From: an uncultured cyanobacterium
GTDB taxonomy: Bacteria > Cyanobacteriota > Cyanobacteriia > Cyanobacteriales > Nostocaceae
Assembly (NCBI GenBank): GCA_903848645.1
Contig: CAINGU010000073.1
Location: 26,265 to 90,264 of the forward strand
Direction: 5' to 3'
DNA length: 64,000 nt
In this document: positions 26,855 to 35,823 of the stretch, one piece after another
How positions within the stretch are numbered: the first letter of the stretch is position 1
Layout of the letters: every line of letters begins with the position of its first letter
Notes under the pieces: model-generated
The model's database searches: none
Seen by the model: the letters and a program-made list of their open reading frames with translations, nothing else
What the model was told of the DNA's origin: nothing
Program-made: the position numbers and the translations under genes

Positions 26855-27472
26855 TTATATTAAAGGTTTAGTCTTACGTTCACAGATGACAACGTTAACA
26901 AGTTCTTTTGATTGTTCAAGACTAAATGGAACAGTAAAAACTAAATGTGGGTAAATTAAATTTCCATCGGTATCTTGGAAAGGAACAACATGAATAATAA
27001 CAGGAAACCTATCTATACATTTAGTAACTAAGGGAATCGCCACTTCAGCAATTATCCGAGTGCCTCCAAAAATATAACTACGTTCCTGAGCAACTTTTAA
27101 CTCAGATTTATTCCACCAATTAAAAACTATTTCGCCATCAGATTCATCTGCTAGTCCCCATTGCCTACGATAACTTTTTGGAGTCAAAGTTAGTAACCCT
27201 CTACCATTTTTAAACCGCTGTTTTGCTAAGTTCACACAAGCAGTGCTAAAAGCAGTTTTCATAATTGAGATAATAGCTGATTGATCATTTAGATCATCGG
27301 AGGTTAGCAGAACAAACATATCTCCTAACCCTTTTACTTCATCCTCAATTGGATGAGCCACCAATATTTTTGTACCATTAACTAAACCTTCAAAATCAAA
27401 TAAATCATCCAATTGATGGGGTTTATATGGCTTGCCAAAACCTTTCTTGCTTCCGTTTACACGTTTTGCCAT
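26855..27472 (-). CDS. Uncharacterised protein
   Basis: This is a 205-residue protein of no family I recognise. The N-terminus is basic (MAKRVNGSKKGFGKPYKPHQ). It has an alpha/beta composition with segments GTKILVAHPIEDEVKGLGDM, SYIFGGTRIIAEVAIPLV and FPVIIHVVPFQDTDGNLIYP. There is no signal peptide or membrane segment. It is divergent from the SirB1-like gene, with 110 bases between the two starts that must hold both promoters. It is AT-rich like its neighbours and shows no sign of recent transfer. Confidence 0.6.
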   Translation of the reverse strand: MAKRVNGSKKGFGKPYKPHQLDDLFDFEGLVNGTKILVAHPIEDEVKGLGDMFVLLTSDDLNDQSAIISIMKTAFSTACVNLAKQRFKNGRGLLTLTPKSYRRQWGLADESDGEIVFNWWNKSELKVAQERSYIFGGTRIIAEVAIPLVTKCIDRFPVIIHVVPFQDTDGNLIYPHLVFTVPFSLEQSKELVNVVICERKTKPLI

Positions 27473-27582
27473 GAAGTATGACTCCTATAAAAATTACCGC
27501 TCTAAATCGCCTGAATACTCTAAAATAAGAGTAGGTACAAAAAACTCTGTACTGTCCTCCAGTCGCTTCATCCTTATTGCTT

Positions 27583-28398
27583 ATGAACTTCTCGTCAGCA
27601 CGACAGCATTTTTACCAAGAGATTCAACAACCTGACGAGTATATTAACTTAGCAAAGGCAGCTTTGTATATTGCCCAGGAAGAATATCCAGATATTGATA
27701 CTGAAGAATATTTAAATGCTCTTGATACCATGGCAATGGAGTTAGAGGAGCGTTTGCCATCTTCTCGCTATCCTCTGCGGATTATTCAAAGTATTAATCA
27801 ATATTTATACGAAGAATTAGGTTTTGACGGGAATAAAATTGATTATTATGACCCCCGCAATAGTTTTTTAAATGATGTCATTGAGCGCAAAACGGGGATT
27901 CCTATTACTTTAGCTTTGATTTATATGGAGGTGGCAAAACGGATTGATTTCCCCATGGTGGGGGTAGGAATGCCGGGACATTTTTTGATTCGTCCAGATA
28001 TTGAAGATATAGGCATTTTTGTAGATGCTTTTAATGGTGGTGAGGTAATGTTTACCCAAGACTGTCAAGAACGACTTTCACAAATTTACCAGCAATCAGT
28101 AATATTAAAACCTGAATTTTTAGCTGTTGTCAGCAATCGGCAATTTTTGGCGCGAATGTTAACTAATTTAAAGTATATTTATCTGCAAAAGCAGGATTTG
28201 GAAAGAAGTTTGGGAACAGTAGAACGGATTTTGCTGTTGTTTCCACAAGCAAGTTTTGAATTAAGAGATAGGGGATTATTGTATTATCAACTTGGGCAGT
28301 TTTCTCAAGCTGTGGAAGATTTACAAATTTATTTAATTAAAGTTCCTGATGCTAGAGATGCCGATGTCATTCGTCAATTACTTGCTAAGTTGAATTAG
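27583..28398 (+). CDS. SirB1-family protein (transglutaminase-like plus TPR)
   Basis: This protein of about 271 residues has a transglutaminase-like core with the SirB1 signature ERKTGIPITLALIYMEVAKR, FPMVGVGMPGHFLIRP and VDAFNGGEVMF. A C-terminal helical TPR-like region (about 195-270: LKYIYLQKQDLERSLGTVER and YYQLGQFSQAVEDL) follows. The catalytic-type residues of true transglutaminases (C, H, D) are replaced as usual in this family, so it may be a protein-protein scaffold. I start at the ATG at 27583; the TTG at 27577 would add two residues. The function in cyanobacteria is unknown. Confidence 0.8.
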   Translation: MNFSSARQHFYQEIQQPDEYINLAKAALYIAQEEYPDIDTEEYLNALDTMAMELEERLPSSRYPLRIIQSINQYLYEELGFDGNKIDYYDPRNSFLNDVIERKTGIPITLALIYMEVAKRIDFPMVGVGMPGHFLIRPDIEDIGIFVDAFNGGEVMFTQDCQERLSQIYQQSVILKPEFLAVVSNRQFLARMLTNLKYIYLQKQDLERSLGTVERILLLFPQASFELRDRGLLYYQLGQFSQAVEDLQIYLIKVPDARDADVIRQLLAKLN

Positions 28399-28500
28399 TT
28401 AGTTGTTATTTGTTAGTTGTCAGTTGTTATTCGTCAGTTGTTAGTTGTTAGTTGTCAGTTGTTATTTGTCTGTTGTCAGTTGTTAGTTGTTAGTCAGGAT
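28399..28500. repeat. TTAGTTG/TCAGTTG heptamer array
   Basis: About twelve heptamers of the form T(T/C)AGTTG, TTATTTG and variants fill the space between the SirB1-like gene and the GTPase gene (convergent). This is the longest heptamer array in the window. It is of the short tandemly repeated type known from filamentous cyanobacteria. Confidence 0.8.
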
Positions 28501-28543
28501 TTTTCGCAGTGATTCTACAAGTATTCTTGCTGACTCCTAACCT

Positions 28544-29977
28544 TCAGATTTTTTTTCGGAGTCTAACTTTAATCAGCAATTCATCTTTAATCCGGTTTAA
28601 AATTGAAGTTTCATTTAAAGTTGATAGAATTTGACTAACTACTGCTTTTGGTCCATCTGGTCCCCAGGTTGCACCATTTGCTAAATAAGCTTTAGTAACT
28701 TGTCCAATACCATAAGAAGAGACACCAGCTACTCCCGCTTGGGTTATGGCTATGGATAAATAGGGTCCAATTGTCATTCCTGCGGTTGCTGTTGCAGAGA
28801 TACCAAGTAGGGTTTTTAAACCACTTAAACCTAAATTTGCTAATAGTTCACTCGCACCAATACCACCCATACTCAAGGCGATTTTTTGGAGTAATTTCAC
28901 TGCACCGGTTTCTGTCATGGGGATACCGTAAAGTTTAGATAAACCTAATATTAAGGAAATATCAATAATTACGGCGCTTAATATATCAACTACTGTAACA
29001 GGATTGAGAGCGATCGCTAATGCTTTAGTAATTACTGCTTTCCAAATCAACTGATTAGCATTTTCATCCCTAATTATTAGTTTCCTCTGTACCAATTGCT
29101 GATTAATATTATCAGTATAAAGCATAGTATTTAAAGCCACTAAAGCTTTACCTTCATGGTGGAGAATTTCCAAAATTTTCAATTTTAATTCATTAACTTG
29201 CGATTTGCCTTTTTGCAATTTTACACTTCTAGAACCATCAGGATTTTGAACTGCAATTTTTACCAATGGTGCAGCGGAAGCCATGACAATTTCTGCGGGT
29301 GAAAGTAATTCCCTCACTCTATCATCTCGAATTTTTTCGTAAATTGTCATGCGGTCAGTTTCGGGATATTGATCAACTTTATTAAAGACTAAAATTATTG
29401 GTTTACCGACTTCTCTCAATTGCGATAATGCTATTTGTTCAATCTTAGTCATATCTCCCGAAATTACAAAGAGAATTAAATCTGCTTGTTTAGCGATTTG
29501 TTCAGCTAAAGCTGCGCGAGTTTCACCGTCTACTTCATCTAATCCAGGAGTATCAATTAATTCAACTTGGGATTGGCCATTGCTGGGTAATGTGGCTTTG
29601 AAAGTTCCTAAAGCTTCTTCACTAATACTCCAATTTACTGTTTGTGCGTCACGGGTAACACCATGTAAAGGTCCAGTAACAAAGACTGATTGACCGACTA
29701 AAGCATTGAGAAGAGAAGATTTACCCCGTCCTACCATACCAAAAGCCGCAATTTGGACTACCATGTTTTCTAGTTTATCTAGCATGGTTTCTAAATCATT
29801 AATTTCCGCTTCTAAACCTGATTTTTCCGCAGTAGAAAGATCCAGATTATTAACTAAGTTTTTTAGTGCGGTTTTCGCTTGTTTATAGTTAAGTTCTGCT
29901 TGAATATCATCAAAGGTAAAAATGGCCTGATCTAGTTCTTCTTCCCAATTAGGGATGGATTCGGGTATAGTATTCAT
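28544..29977 (-). CDS. Dynamin-like / Era-type membrane GTPase
   Basis: The protein has 477 residues. G1 is GMVGRGKSSLLNAL (80-93), preceded by a coiled-coil helix (about 30-72). A conserved threonine for G2 lies in GVTRDAQT, G3 is IDTPGLDE (about 138-145), and G4 is FNKVDQYP. The C-terminal third is hydrophobic (VVDILSAVIIDISLILGLSK to SIAITQAGVAGVSSYGIGQV), like the DUF697 region of related GTPases, and should insert in or lie on the membrane. Cyanobacteria carry several such paralogues; their role is unclear. It stands alone, downstream of the MacAB-like cluster on the same strand. Confidence 0.8.
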   Translation of the reverse strand: MNTIPESIPNWEEELDQAIFTFDDIQAELNYKQAKTALKNLVNNLDLSTAEKSGLEAEINDLETMLDKLENMVVQIAAFGMVGRGKSSLLNALVGQSVFVTGPLHGVTRDAQTVNWSISEEALGTFKATLPSNGQSQVELIDTPGLDEVDGETRAALAEQIAKQADLILFVISGDMTKIEQIALSQLREVGKPIILVFNKVDQYPETDRMTIYEKIRDDRVRELLSPAEIVMASAAPLVKIAVQNPDGSRSVKLQKGKSQVNELKLKILEILHHEGKALVALNTMLYTDNINQQLVQRKLIIRDENANQLIWKAVITKALAIALNPVTVVDILSAVIIDISLILGLSKLYGIPMTETGAVKLLQKIALSMGGIGASELLANLGLSGLKTLLGISATATAGMTIGPYLSIAITQAGVAGVSSYGIGQVTKAYLANGATWGPDGPKAVVSQILSTLNETSILNRIKDELLIKVRLRKKI

Positions 29978-30030
29978 TAGGATTAGGGAACAGAGAATAG
30001 GGAATAGTAAATAATTGCATTTTTAATTCT

Positions 30031-30795
30031 CTAAGATATGACAACTTGATGTAATTCATTGGGAGTCAGATGAGAATGAACAACTTCACCATCACGAAAC
30101 CAAACAATGCGCTTAGTTTGACGCGCAACCTCTGATTCATGGGTGACGATAACAACGGTGATACCACTGCTATTAAGTTCATTAAACAAGTCTAATACTT
30201 CTTGGGTGGTATGAGAATCAAGTGCGCCGGTGGGTTCATCTGCGAGGAGAACAACGGGATTATTGACAATAGCGCGAGCAATTGCTACTCTTTGTTGTTG
30301 TCCTCCAGATAATTGAGTAGGTTTGTTATTGAGGCGTTTTTCTAAACCGACTTTGATTAATGCGGATGTCGCGCGTTCTTTTCTTTCTCCAGGTTTAACA
30401 CCAGCATACACCATTGGCAACATTACATTTTCTAGAGCCGTTAATTGATTTAATAAATGGAATTGTTGAAAGACAAACCCTAATTTCTTATTCCGAATAT
30501 GCGCCAATTCAGTATCACTCATTTGAGCAACATTCAAATTATCTAAATAGTAATTTCCATCACTGGGACGATCTAAACAACCGATAATATTCATGGCTGT
30601 GGATTTACCCGAACCAGAAGGACCCATGATTGAACAATAGTCACCTTTTTCTATGACCAAATTCACATTATTAAGTGCTTTAACTTCTATTTCTCCAATG
30701 CCATAAACTTTGAAAATATCCTCTAAACGAATAATTTCTAATTCTTGTTTAGTCTGGGAAATATTTGCATCATTAAAACTCAGAGTATTAGCCAT
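30031..30795 (-). CDS. MacB/LolD-type ABC exporter ATP-binding subunit
   Basis: This 254-residue ATPase has Walker A GPSGSGKST (about 59-67), Q-loop FVFQQFHLLNQLTA, signature LSGGQQQRVAIARAI, and Walker B VVLLADEPTGALDSHT, the last motif being diagnostic for the MacB/LolD/FtsE group. It is the third gene of a minus-strand adaptor-permease-ATPase operon. The DevBCA glycolipid exporter of heterocysts has the same gene order, but the permease partner here is of the MacB kind. Substrate unknown. Confidence 0.92.
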   Translation of the reverse strand: MANTLSFNDANISQTKQELEIIRLEDIFKVYGIGEIEVKALNNVNLVIEKGDYCSIMGPSGSGKSTAMNIIGCLDRPSDGNYYLDNLNVAQMSDTELAHIRNKKLGFVFQQFHLLNQLTALENVMLPMVYAGVKPGERKERATSALIKVGLEKRLNNKPTQLSGGQQQRVAIARAIVNNPVVLLADEPTGALDSHTTQEVLDLFNELNSSGITVVIVTHESEVARQTKRIVWFRDGEVVHSHLTPNELHQVVIS

Positions 30796-30832
30796 AAAAA
30801 TTTATTCCTTTTTTAAAATTATCAATTGTAAA

Positions 30833-32050
30833 TTACGCCGTTCTCAGTGCTACCATGGGATCAAGTTGAGCCGCACGCCGGGCAGGAACGACACCAAAAA
30901 ATAAACCAATACCACCAGAAACACCAGCAGCTAATATTACTGCATTTAATGAAAGTGTAGCCTGTAAAGGGCTAAATATTCCCACTAAGATAATGCTACC
31001 ACCGCCTAAAGCAATACCGATTACACCACCAGCTACTGATAAAATTACAGCTTCAATCATGAATTGCAAAAGGATGTCTTGTTGAGTTGCACCAATAGCT
31101 TTACGCAGTCCTATTTCTTGAGTTCGTTCGGTGACAGAAACTAGCATAATATTCATAATTCCAATACCACCCACAAATAAGGAAATACTAGCTATTGCAG
31201 CCAACATGATTGTTAATGCTCCAGTAATGGTATTGGTGATTTCTAAAAGATTTTTTTGGGTTTGAACGGTAAAATCATCTTCACGAACAATTTTGTGTCT
31301 GCGACGGAGTAAGTTTGTCATTTGAAATTCTGCTGCTGATATACTATTTTCATCTTTAGCAGATACAGAAATTAAAGAAATATTAATACCAAAGGGGGAT
31401 GTTCTCCCCACCAGCCGACTATACATTGTATTAATGGGGATATAAACAGTATCATCAGTGTTACTGCCAAAGGAAGAACCTTTGGCTACTGTTAAGCCAA
31501 TGATCTGAAAAGTAGTATTTTGAATACGGATTTTTTGACCAACAGGATTTTGATTATCAAATAGTTTGTTGGCTAAATCTGGAGCTAATACTGCTACTCT
31601 CTTATTCCGTTTAATATCGAAGTCATTAAAAAATCTGCCTTCCTTAATTTCTACACTACGAACTGTTATATAATTAGGAGTAGTGCCAATAACTGTACTA
31701 GTTGTATTTCTATTTCTATAAGTAATTGTTGTTCTGTTATTAATTTCTGGAGCAACTTCTTTAACGGCACGGACTTGTTTAGCGATCGCTTTAGCATCTT
31801 GTAAAACTAAAGTTCTGGGCATTGCTGTGACTCTTCCCCGACTCCCTGGACTCCCAGGAACAATAAATAAGGTATTAGGTCCTAATGATTCAAATTGCTT
31901 AGTTGCTAATGTTTGTGCGCCTTCTCCAATGCCAATCATGGCAATGACTGAAGCATTACCAATAATAATTCCTAACATGGTTAAACTACTCCGCAACTTA
32001 TTAGCTAATAAGGTAGTAGTTGCCATTTTCACACTTTCTAAAATGTCCAT
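30833..32050 (-). CDS. MacB-type ABC exporter permease
   Basis: This 405-residue permease has the MacB/FtsX topology: one N-terminal helix (LRSSLTMLGIIIGNASVIAM), a large periplasmic domain (about 45-270), and three C-terminal helices (ITGALTIMLAAIASISLFVGG and beyond). GIGIMNIMLVSVTERTQEIG and LRKAIGATQQDIL are the coupling motifs that touch the ATPase. MacB proteins normally carry their ATPase fused at the N-terminus; here it is a separate gene 37 bases downstream. It should work with the adaptor encoded upstream. Confidence 0.92.
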   Translation of the reverse strand: MDILESVKMATTTLLANKLRSSLTMLGIIIGNASVIAMIGIGEGAQTLATKQFESLGPNTLFIVPGSPGSRGRVTAMPRTLVLQDAKAIAKQVRAVKEVAPEINNRTTITYRNRNTTSTVIGTTPNYITVRSVEIKEGRFFNDFDIKRNKRVAVLAPDLANKLFDNQNPVGQKIRIQNTTFQIIGLTVAKGSSFGSNTDDTVYIPINTMYSRLVGRTSPFGINISLISVSAKDENSISAAEFQMTNLLRRRHKIVREDDFTVQTQKNLLEITNTITGALTIMLAAIASISLFVGGIGIMNIMLVSVTERTQEIGLRKAIGATQQDILLQFMIEAVILSVAGGVIGIALGGGSIILVGIFSPLQATLSLNAVILAAGVSGGIGLFFGVVPARRAAQLDPMVALRTA

Positions 32051-32059
32051 AATTTGTGC

Positions 32060-33541
32060 TTATTTTTTATTTTCTTTTCCCTGTTCTGGTTTCTCTTTTT
32101 CTTTTGTTTTAGGTAAGTCAATAAATACCCGATCTCCGGCTTTAAGACCTTCTAGAACCTGAATTTGGTTATCAATATTAGCTCCAATTGTCACAAGACG
32201 AAACTGGGGTTTATTTTTTTCACCTAATAGCCACACTCCAGTTTTTCCCTTTTGAGTAACAATTAACTCCTGGGGGATTAACAGTGCATCTTTAATATTA
32301 TTGCCAAGAAATGTCACTTCACTAACATTCATTCCTGAGCGCAGTTTGTTAGATCCGGTATTAATAGCAACTCGCACTTGAAATGATGTCACATTTTGAT
32401 CAACTACCGCTTCCGGAGCAATCAAACGTACCTGTCCTTGGAAAACTTCTTCAGGATAAGCATCAACAAGTATTTCTACTTTTTGTCCCTGTTTAATCTG
32501 AGATATATCCACTTCAGGAACATTGGCTAAAACTTCTAAACCCTTGGCTAAAGCTACTATGGAAGTTGAAGTGGCAGAAGCATTACTCGAAGCGGAAATT
32601 GCTGGACTGACATAGCCACCTAATGTGGCATATCTTTGAGTAACAATTCCTGCAAACGGAGCGCGGATAATTGTATCTTCTAGTTGAACTTGTTGTTGTT
32701 TTAACTGAGCTTCCGCACTAGCTACTGCTGCTTTCAATCTGGCAATTTCTTCGGGACGATTGCCATTTTCTAACTTTCGTAATCCTTCCCGTTCTTGATT
32801 AACTATTGCTTGTTGCTTTTGAATATCTTCGTTGCGGTTGCCAACTTTAAGTAAAGATAATCGGCGTTGAGATTCTTCTAAATTAGCCTTGGCTTTTCTA
32901 TTTTCACTGATATATTGTTCTAAACTATCTTGAGAAATTGCCCCATCTTTCGCTAAATCTTGATAACGTTTTAATCTAGATTGGGTAAGTGCGACAGAAG
33001 CTTTTGCTGAGTCTACCTGAGCGCGTGCTTGTTGAATTTCCTGTAAACGATTACCATCACGAATAATCGCTAATTGTGCCTGTGCCTGGGCTACACGGGC
33101 TTTGGCTTGGGCAATTTCTTCGGGACGACTTCCGGCTTGGCTTTCCGCCAACTGTGCCTTTGCCTGTGCTAAATTAGCTTGGTATTGGAGAATTCGCATT
33201 TTAATTTCCGAATTATCCATGCGAGCAATAATTTGTCCCTTTTTAACAGTATCTCCCTGTTCCACATTTAAATCTGCCAAAAGTCCTGGACTTTTAGGAC
33301 TAATATTCACACTTTGCACTGGTTGAACTTTGCCACTAGCAGTAATGCGAACAGTTACGCTTTTTGCGTCTACAGGAACAGTCAATTTACTAACATCTAT
33401 GGGACTATTTTTTTGCTGGATGGTTTTGATAGTGGCTGTTGTTCCCACAATTAAGGCACTGCCAGCGATTAAACCCATTAACCACCGTAATGGATATTTA
33501 ACTTTTTTGCGAATTAAGGGAAGTTCTATGTAAAAAGTCAT
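32060..33541 (-). CDS. HlyD/MacA-type periplasmic adaptor protein
   Basis: This 493-residue membrane-fusion protein has an N-terminal membrane anchor (LMGLIAGSALIVGTTATIKT), a split lipoyl domain (SPKSPGLLADLNVEQGDTVK and DTIIRAPFAGIVTQRYATLG), and a long coiled-coil hairpin (about 105-290) with repeated NRPEEIA/SRPEEIAQAKARVAQAQAQ units. A beta-barrel domain and a membrane-proximal domain with VWLLGEKNKPQFRLV follow. It would bridge the permease to an outer-membrane channel such as a TolC homologue, which is not encoded here. It is the first gene of the adaptor-permease-ATPase operon; nine bases separate it from the permease. Confidence 0.9.
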   Translation of the reverse strand: MTFYIELPLIRKKVKYPLRWLMGLIAGSALIVGTTATIKTIQQKNSPIDVSKLTVPVDAKSVTVRITASGKVQPVQSVNISPKSPGLLADLNVEQGDTVKKGQIIARMDNSEIKMRILQYQANLAQAKAQLAESQAGSRPEEIAQAKARVAQAQAQLAIIRDGNRLQEIQQARAQVDSAKASVALTQSRLKRYQDLAKDGAISQDSLEQYISENRKAKANLEESQRRLSLLKVGNRNEDIQKQQAIVNQEREGLRKLENGNRPEEIARLKAAVASAEAQLKQQQVQLEDTIIRAPFAGIVTQRYATLGGYVSPAISASSNASATSTSIVALAKGLEVLANVPEVDISQIKQGQKVEILVDAYPEEVFQGQVRLIAPEAVVDQNVTSFQVRVAINTGSNKLRSGMNVSEVTFLGNNIKDALLIPQELIVTQKGKTGVWLLGEKNKPQFRLVTIGANIDNQIQVLEGLKAGDRVFIDLPKTKEKEKPEQGKENKK

Positions 33542-33730
33542 GATTGCAAAAGTTGAGGAATAGGAGTTAGTACGAATATTTTATAGTTCAGATTCTATGA
33601 TAATCATTTGATTTATTGAATTGCATCGCCTGATTGGGTGAATTTTAAATTTTTTTTTGCATCTTTATCCTCTTCATTACTATACTATCATAGTTGTCTT
33701 TAATTCGTGATCATGAATAAAAATGATTAA

Positions 33731-33759
33731 ATCCCCGATTTCTTCAAGAAATCGGGGAT
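33731..33759 (-). terminator. Perfect 14-bp stem hairpin downstream of the TPR gene
   Basis: ATCCCCGATTTCTT (33731-33744) is followed by a single C and its exact complement (33746-33759). It lies 31 bases after the stop of the minus-strand TPR gene. The flanking T-run on the minus strand is weak (TTAATCATTT), so it may be a processing hairpin or one of the dispersed palindromes of cyanobacteria rather than a full intrinsic terminator. Confidence 0.5.
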
Positions 33760-33789
33760 CTAAATTCTAAATTGAATCTAATTAAAAAA

Positions 33790-34860
33790 TTAACGTCCTT
33801 TTAAGTCGTTAAGTCTATTAACTAATAAAGTTTGTTGTTTGCTATCTTCTAATTTTTGGGCTATGGAAATAGCCCGGTTATACAAATCCTTAGCTTTGGT
33901 AAAGTTTCCCATTTTTTCATAGATATCCCCAGAAATAGCTAAATATTTTAAATCTTCGGCAGGACTCCTAATTGAATCGGCAATTGCGACACGGGTTTCT
34001 AATAGTTCTAAAGCTCGATCATAACGTCCTACAGCAGCATGAGCCGTGACTAAACCATCAATGGCTCGTAATTGGTTAGGACGCTCAAAACTCCCTTTAG
34101 CTAATCGCATTGCCAAACCATAACTACCAATGGTATTTTGATAATCTCCAATTGCTAGATAAGCATCACCAAGATTATTTAGGGTGTTAGCTTCACCGAT
34201 AGCATCACCAATTTGGCGGCGGAAAGTGAGGGCGTATTCACCAATTTTGATGGCTTTATTATAATCACCTCTTCTTATAGCAACTAAGCTTAAATTACTT
34301 AACGATAGCCCTTGTCCTTCAATGTTACTAACATTACGAGCAATGACTAAAGCTTCTTCCATAGTTTTTTGGGCTGCGACATTTGCGCCCTTTTCTAGGA
34401 ATAAATTACCCAGATTATTTAAAGCAAAAATCTGATTTTGAAAATCTCGATTATCACGGGCAATTGCTAACTGTCGCCGTAAGGCATCTTCGGCATTTTT
34501 AATATCACCTAGTTGCAGATAGGTATTGGCTAATAACTCGTAGGTTGAACCTTGGGCTTTTAAATCACCTAAAGAGTGATAAATTTCCAAAGCTTCTAAA
34601 GCTGATTTTAAAGTTTTTTCGGGAAATCTTAGAGATAATTGCTGTTTCCCCTGTTTTACTAATCTATCGGCTACATCTCGTGATAATTTGTCAGCGGAAC
34701 TATTTAAAGGGCGTTGAATTTGTTGGGTAATATCTATTGCTTTTGCAGTTGTATTAGTAAATAAAGATGTAAACAGGATAATATGAAAAATGCCAGATGA
34801 CAATTTTTTAAAATTGCCGATAGTAATCATATTTTCTGATAATAAATGCTGCTGTTTCAT
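33790..34860 (-). CDS. TPR-repeat protein with N-terminal signal/anchor
   Basis: This 356-residue protein has a hydrophobic N-terminal segment (GIFHIILFTSLFTNTTAKA, about 23-41) that looks like a signal peptide or anchor. At least six tetratricopeptide repeats of about 40 residues follow (for example ALNNLGNLFLEKG, NTLNNLGDAYLAIGDY and KYLAISGDIYEKMGNFTKAK). TPR proteins of this layout are common in cyanobacteria as periplasmic or membrane scaffolds. No enzymatic domain is present. It is a single gene on the minus strand. Confidence 0.8.
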   Translation of the reverse strand: MKQQHLLSENMITIGNFKKLSSGIFHIILFTSLFTNTTAKAIDITQQIQRPLNSSADKLSRDVADRLVKQGKQQLSLRFPEKTLKSALEALEIYHSLGDLKAQGSTYELLANTYLQLGDIKNAEDALRRQLAIARDNRDFQNQIFALNNLGNLFLEKGANVAAQKTMEEALVIARNVSNIEGQGLSLSNLSLVAIRRGDYNKAIKIGEYALTFRRQIGDAIGEANTLNNLGDAYLAIGDYQNTIGSYGLAMRLAKGSFERPNQLRAIDGLVTAHAAVGRYDRALELLETRVAIADSIRSPAEDLKYLAISGDIYEKMGNFTKAKDLYNRAISIAQKLEDSKQQTLLVNRLNDLKGR

Positions 34861-35013
34861 AATATTTAACCGTGAAATTCCGGCTGTAAAATAGATGGTG
34901 TTATCCCAATTTCATGTGAGCAAGCAGAGAACTAATGTTATGGAAACAAGGGACTTTCACCCTTGGTTATGTGCAGGAGATGAGCTATGGTGATTATTAT
35001 AGCTAAATTATGA

Positions 35014-35637
35014 CTAAATCGCCTCTTCACCTAAGTAAATAGCCCGAATATCAGCAGGTAATTTATCTTCTAACATCTGATAACTTTCTTGGAGAGAATT
35101 TGCTACTTCAGCGGGGGAAATTTGTTCTCCCTCAGCTTGCAAATAAGCAGCAATTCTCGTTTCACTCCAGTGGAAAGTTTGTGCCATTAAGACTATTAAC
35201 CGCGATATTGGTGGTAATTGATCTAATGCTTGTTCTACATAGCACCATAAAGGTGGGGAAGTATCCTTGAGAGAGTAATGAATGGCTTCTGTGGGTGGTA
35301 GTTTAATCTCGTTAATATGAAATGCAGTGATGTTAATTAACCAGTTTTGTAAGGTTAAGGAATCCGTTTCTGTGGCTGCTTGGTTTAAATCCAGTCCACC
35401 TAATTCATAATATATATGTCGCCAGATCAGAGCAAACAAATAATCAGCTTGCACAGGCGATCGCGCCGAATGCCGAATTAAGGTGTAAACTATTGGACTG
35501 TAACGGCAAAAAATCACTGTAAAATACTTGCCATCATCTGGATATCGCTGAAACAGACTCAGTAATTCTTGATCACTGTGATGAAATAGCGACTTCACCA
35601 ATGGGTGATTAGCTTCGGGAAAGTGAGGAATTTGCAC
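35014..35637 (-). CDS. ECF-like sigma-70 family factor
   Basis: The N-terminal half of this 207-residue protein (SDQELLSLFQRYPDDGKYFT through LFALIWRHIYYELGGLD) has the spacing of sigma region 2. The second half (VEQALDQLPPISRLIVLMAQ then WSETRIAAYLQAEGEQISPAEV) resembles region 4, although its recognition helix is longer than usual. Region 4.2 is poorly conserved, so promoter recognition may be unusual. The start is a GTG at 35637. No anti-sigma gene is adjacent. It may regulate transcription in response to an unknown signal. Confidence 0.6.
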   Translation of the reverse strand: MQIPHFPEANHPLVKSLFHHSDQELLSLFQRYPDDGKYFTVIFCRYSPIVYTLIRHSARSPVQADYLFALIWRHIYYELGGLDLNQAATETDSLTLQNWLINITAFHINEIKLPPTEAIHYSLKDTSPPLWCYVEQALDQLPPISRLIVLMAQTFHWSETRIAAYLQAEGEQISPAEVANSLQESYQMLEDKLPADIRAIYLGEEAI

Positions 35638-35823
35638 AATCTCTGGACTAGATAATTGTTAAAATATACTAGGGAATGGTGATGGGATGGTTAATAATAT
35701 CGGAAAGTCAGTTAGTTTGTAAAGTCAGATCACTAGACTATTGATAAACTAGAAACAAGGACTTAATGTTAGTCTTAACTGACAATACTCAAAGCGTCTC
35801 CTTTATTGTGATTTTGTTTGTTC

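Noticed and set aside
30031..33541. DevBCA heterocyst glycolipid exporter
   Set aside because: Gene order is the same, but the permease has the MacB/FtsX motif set (SLTMLGIIIGNASVIAM, ERTQEIGLRKAIGA) rather than the DevC type as I remember it.
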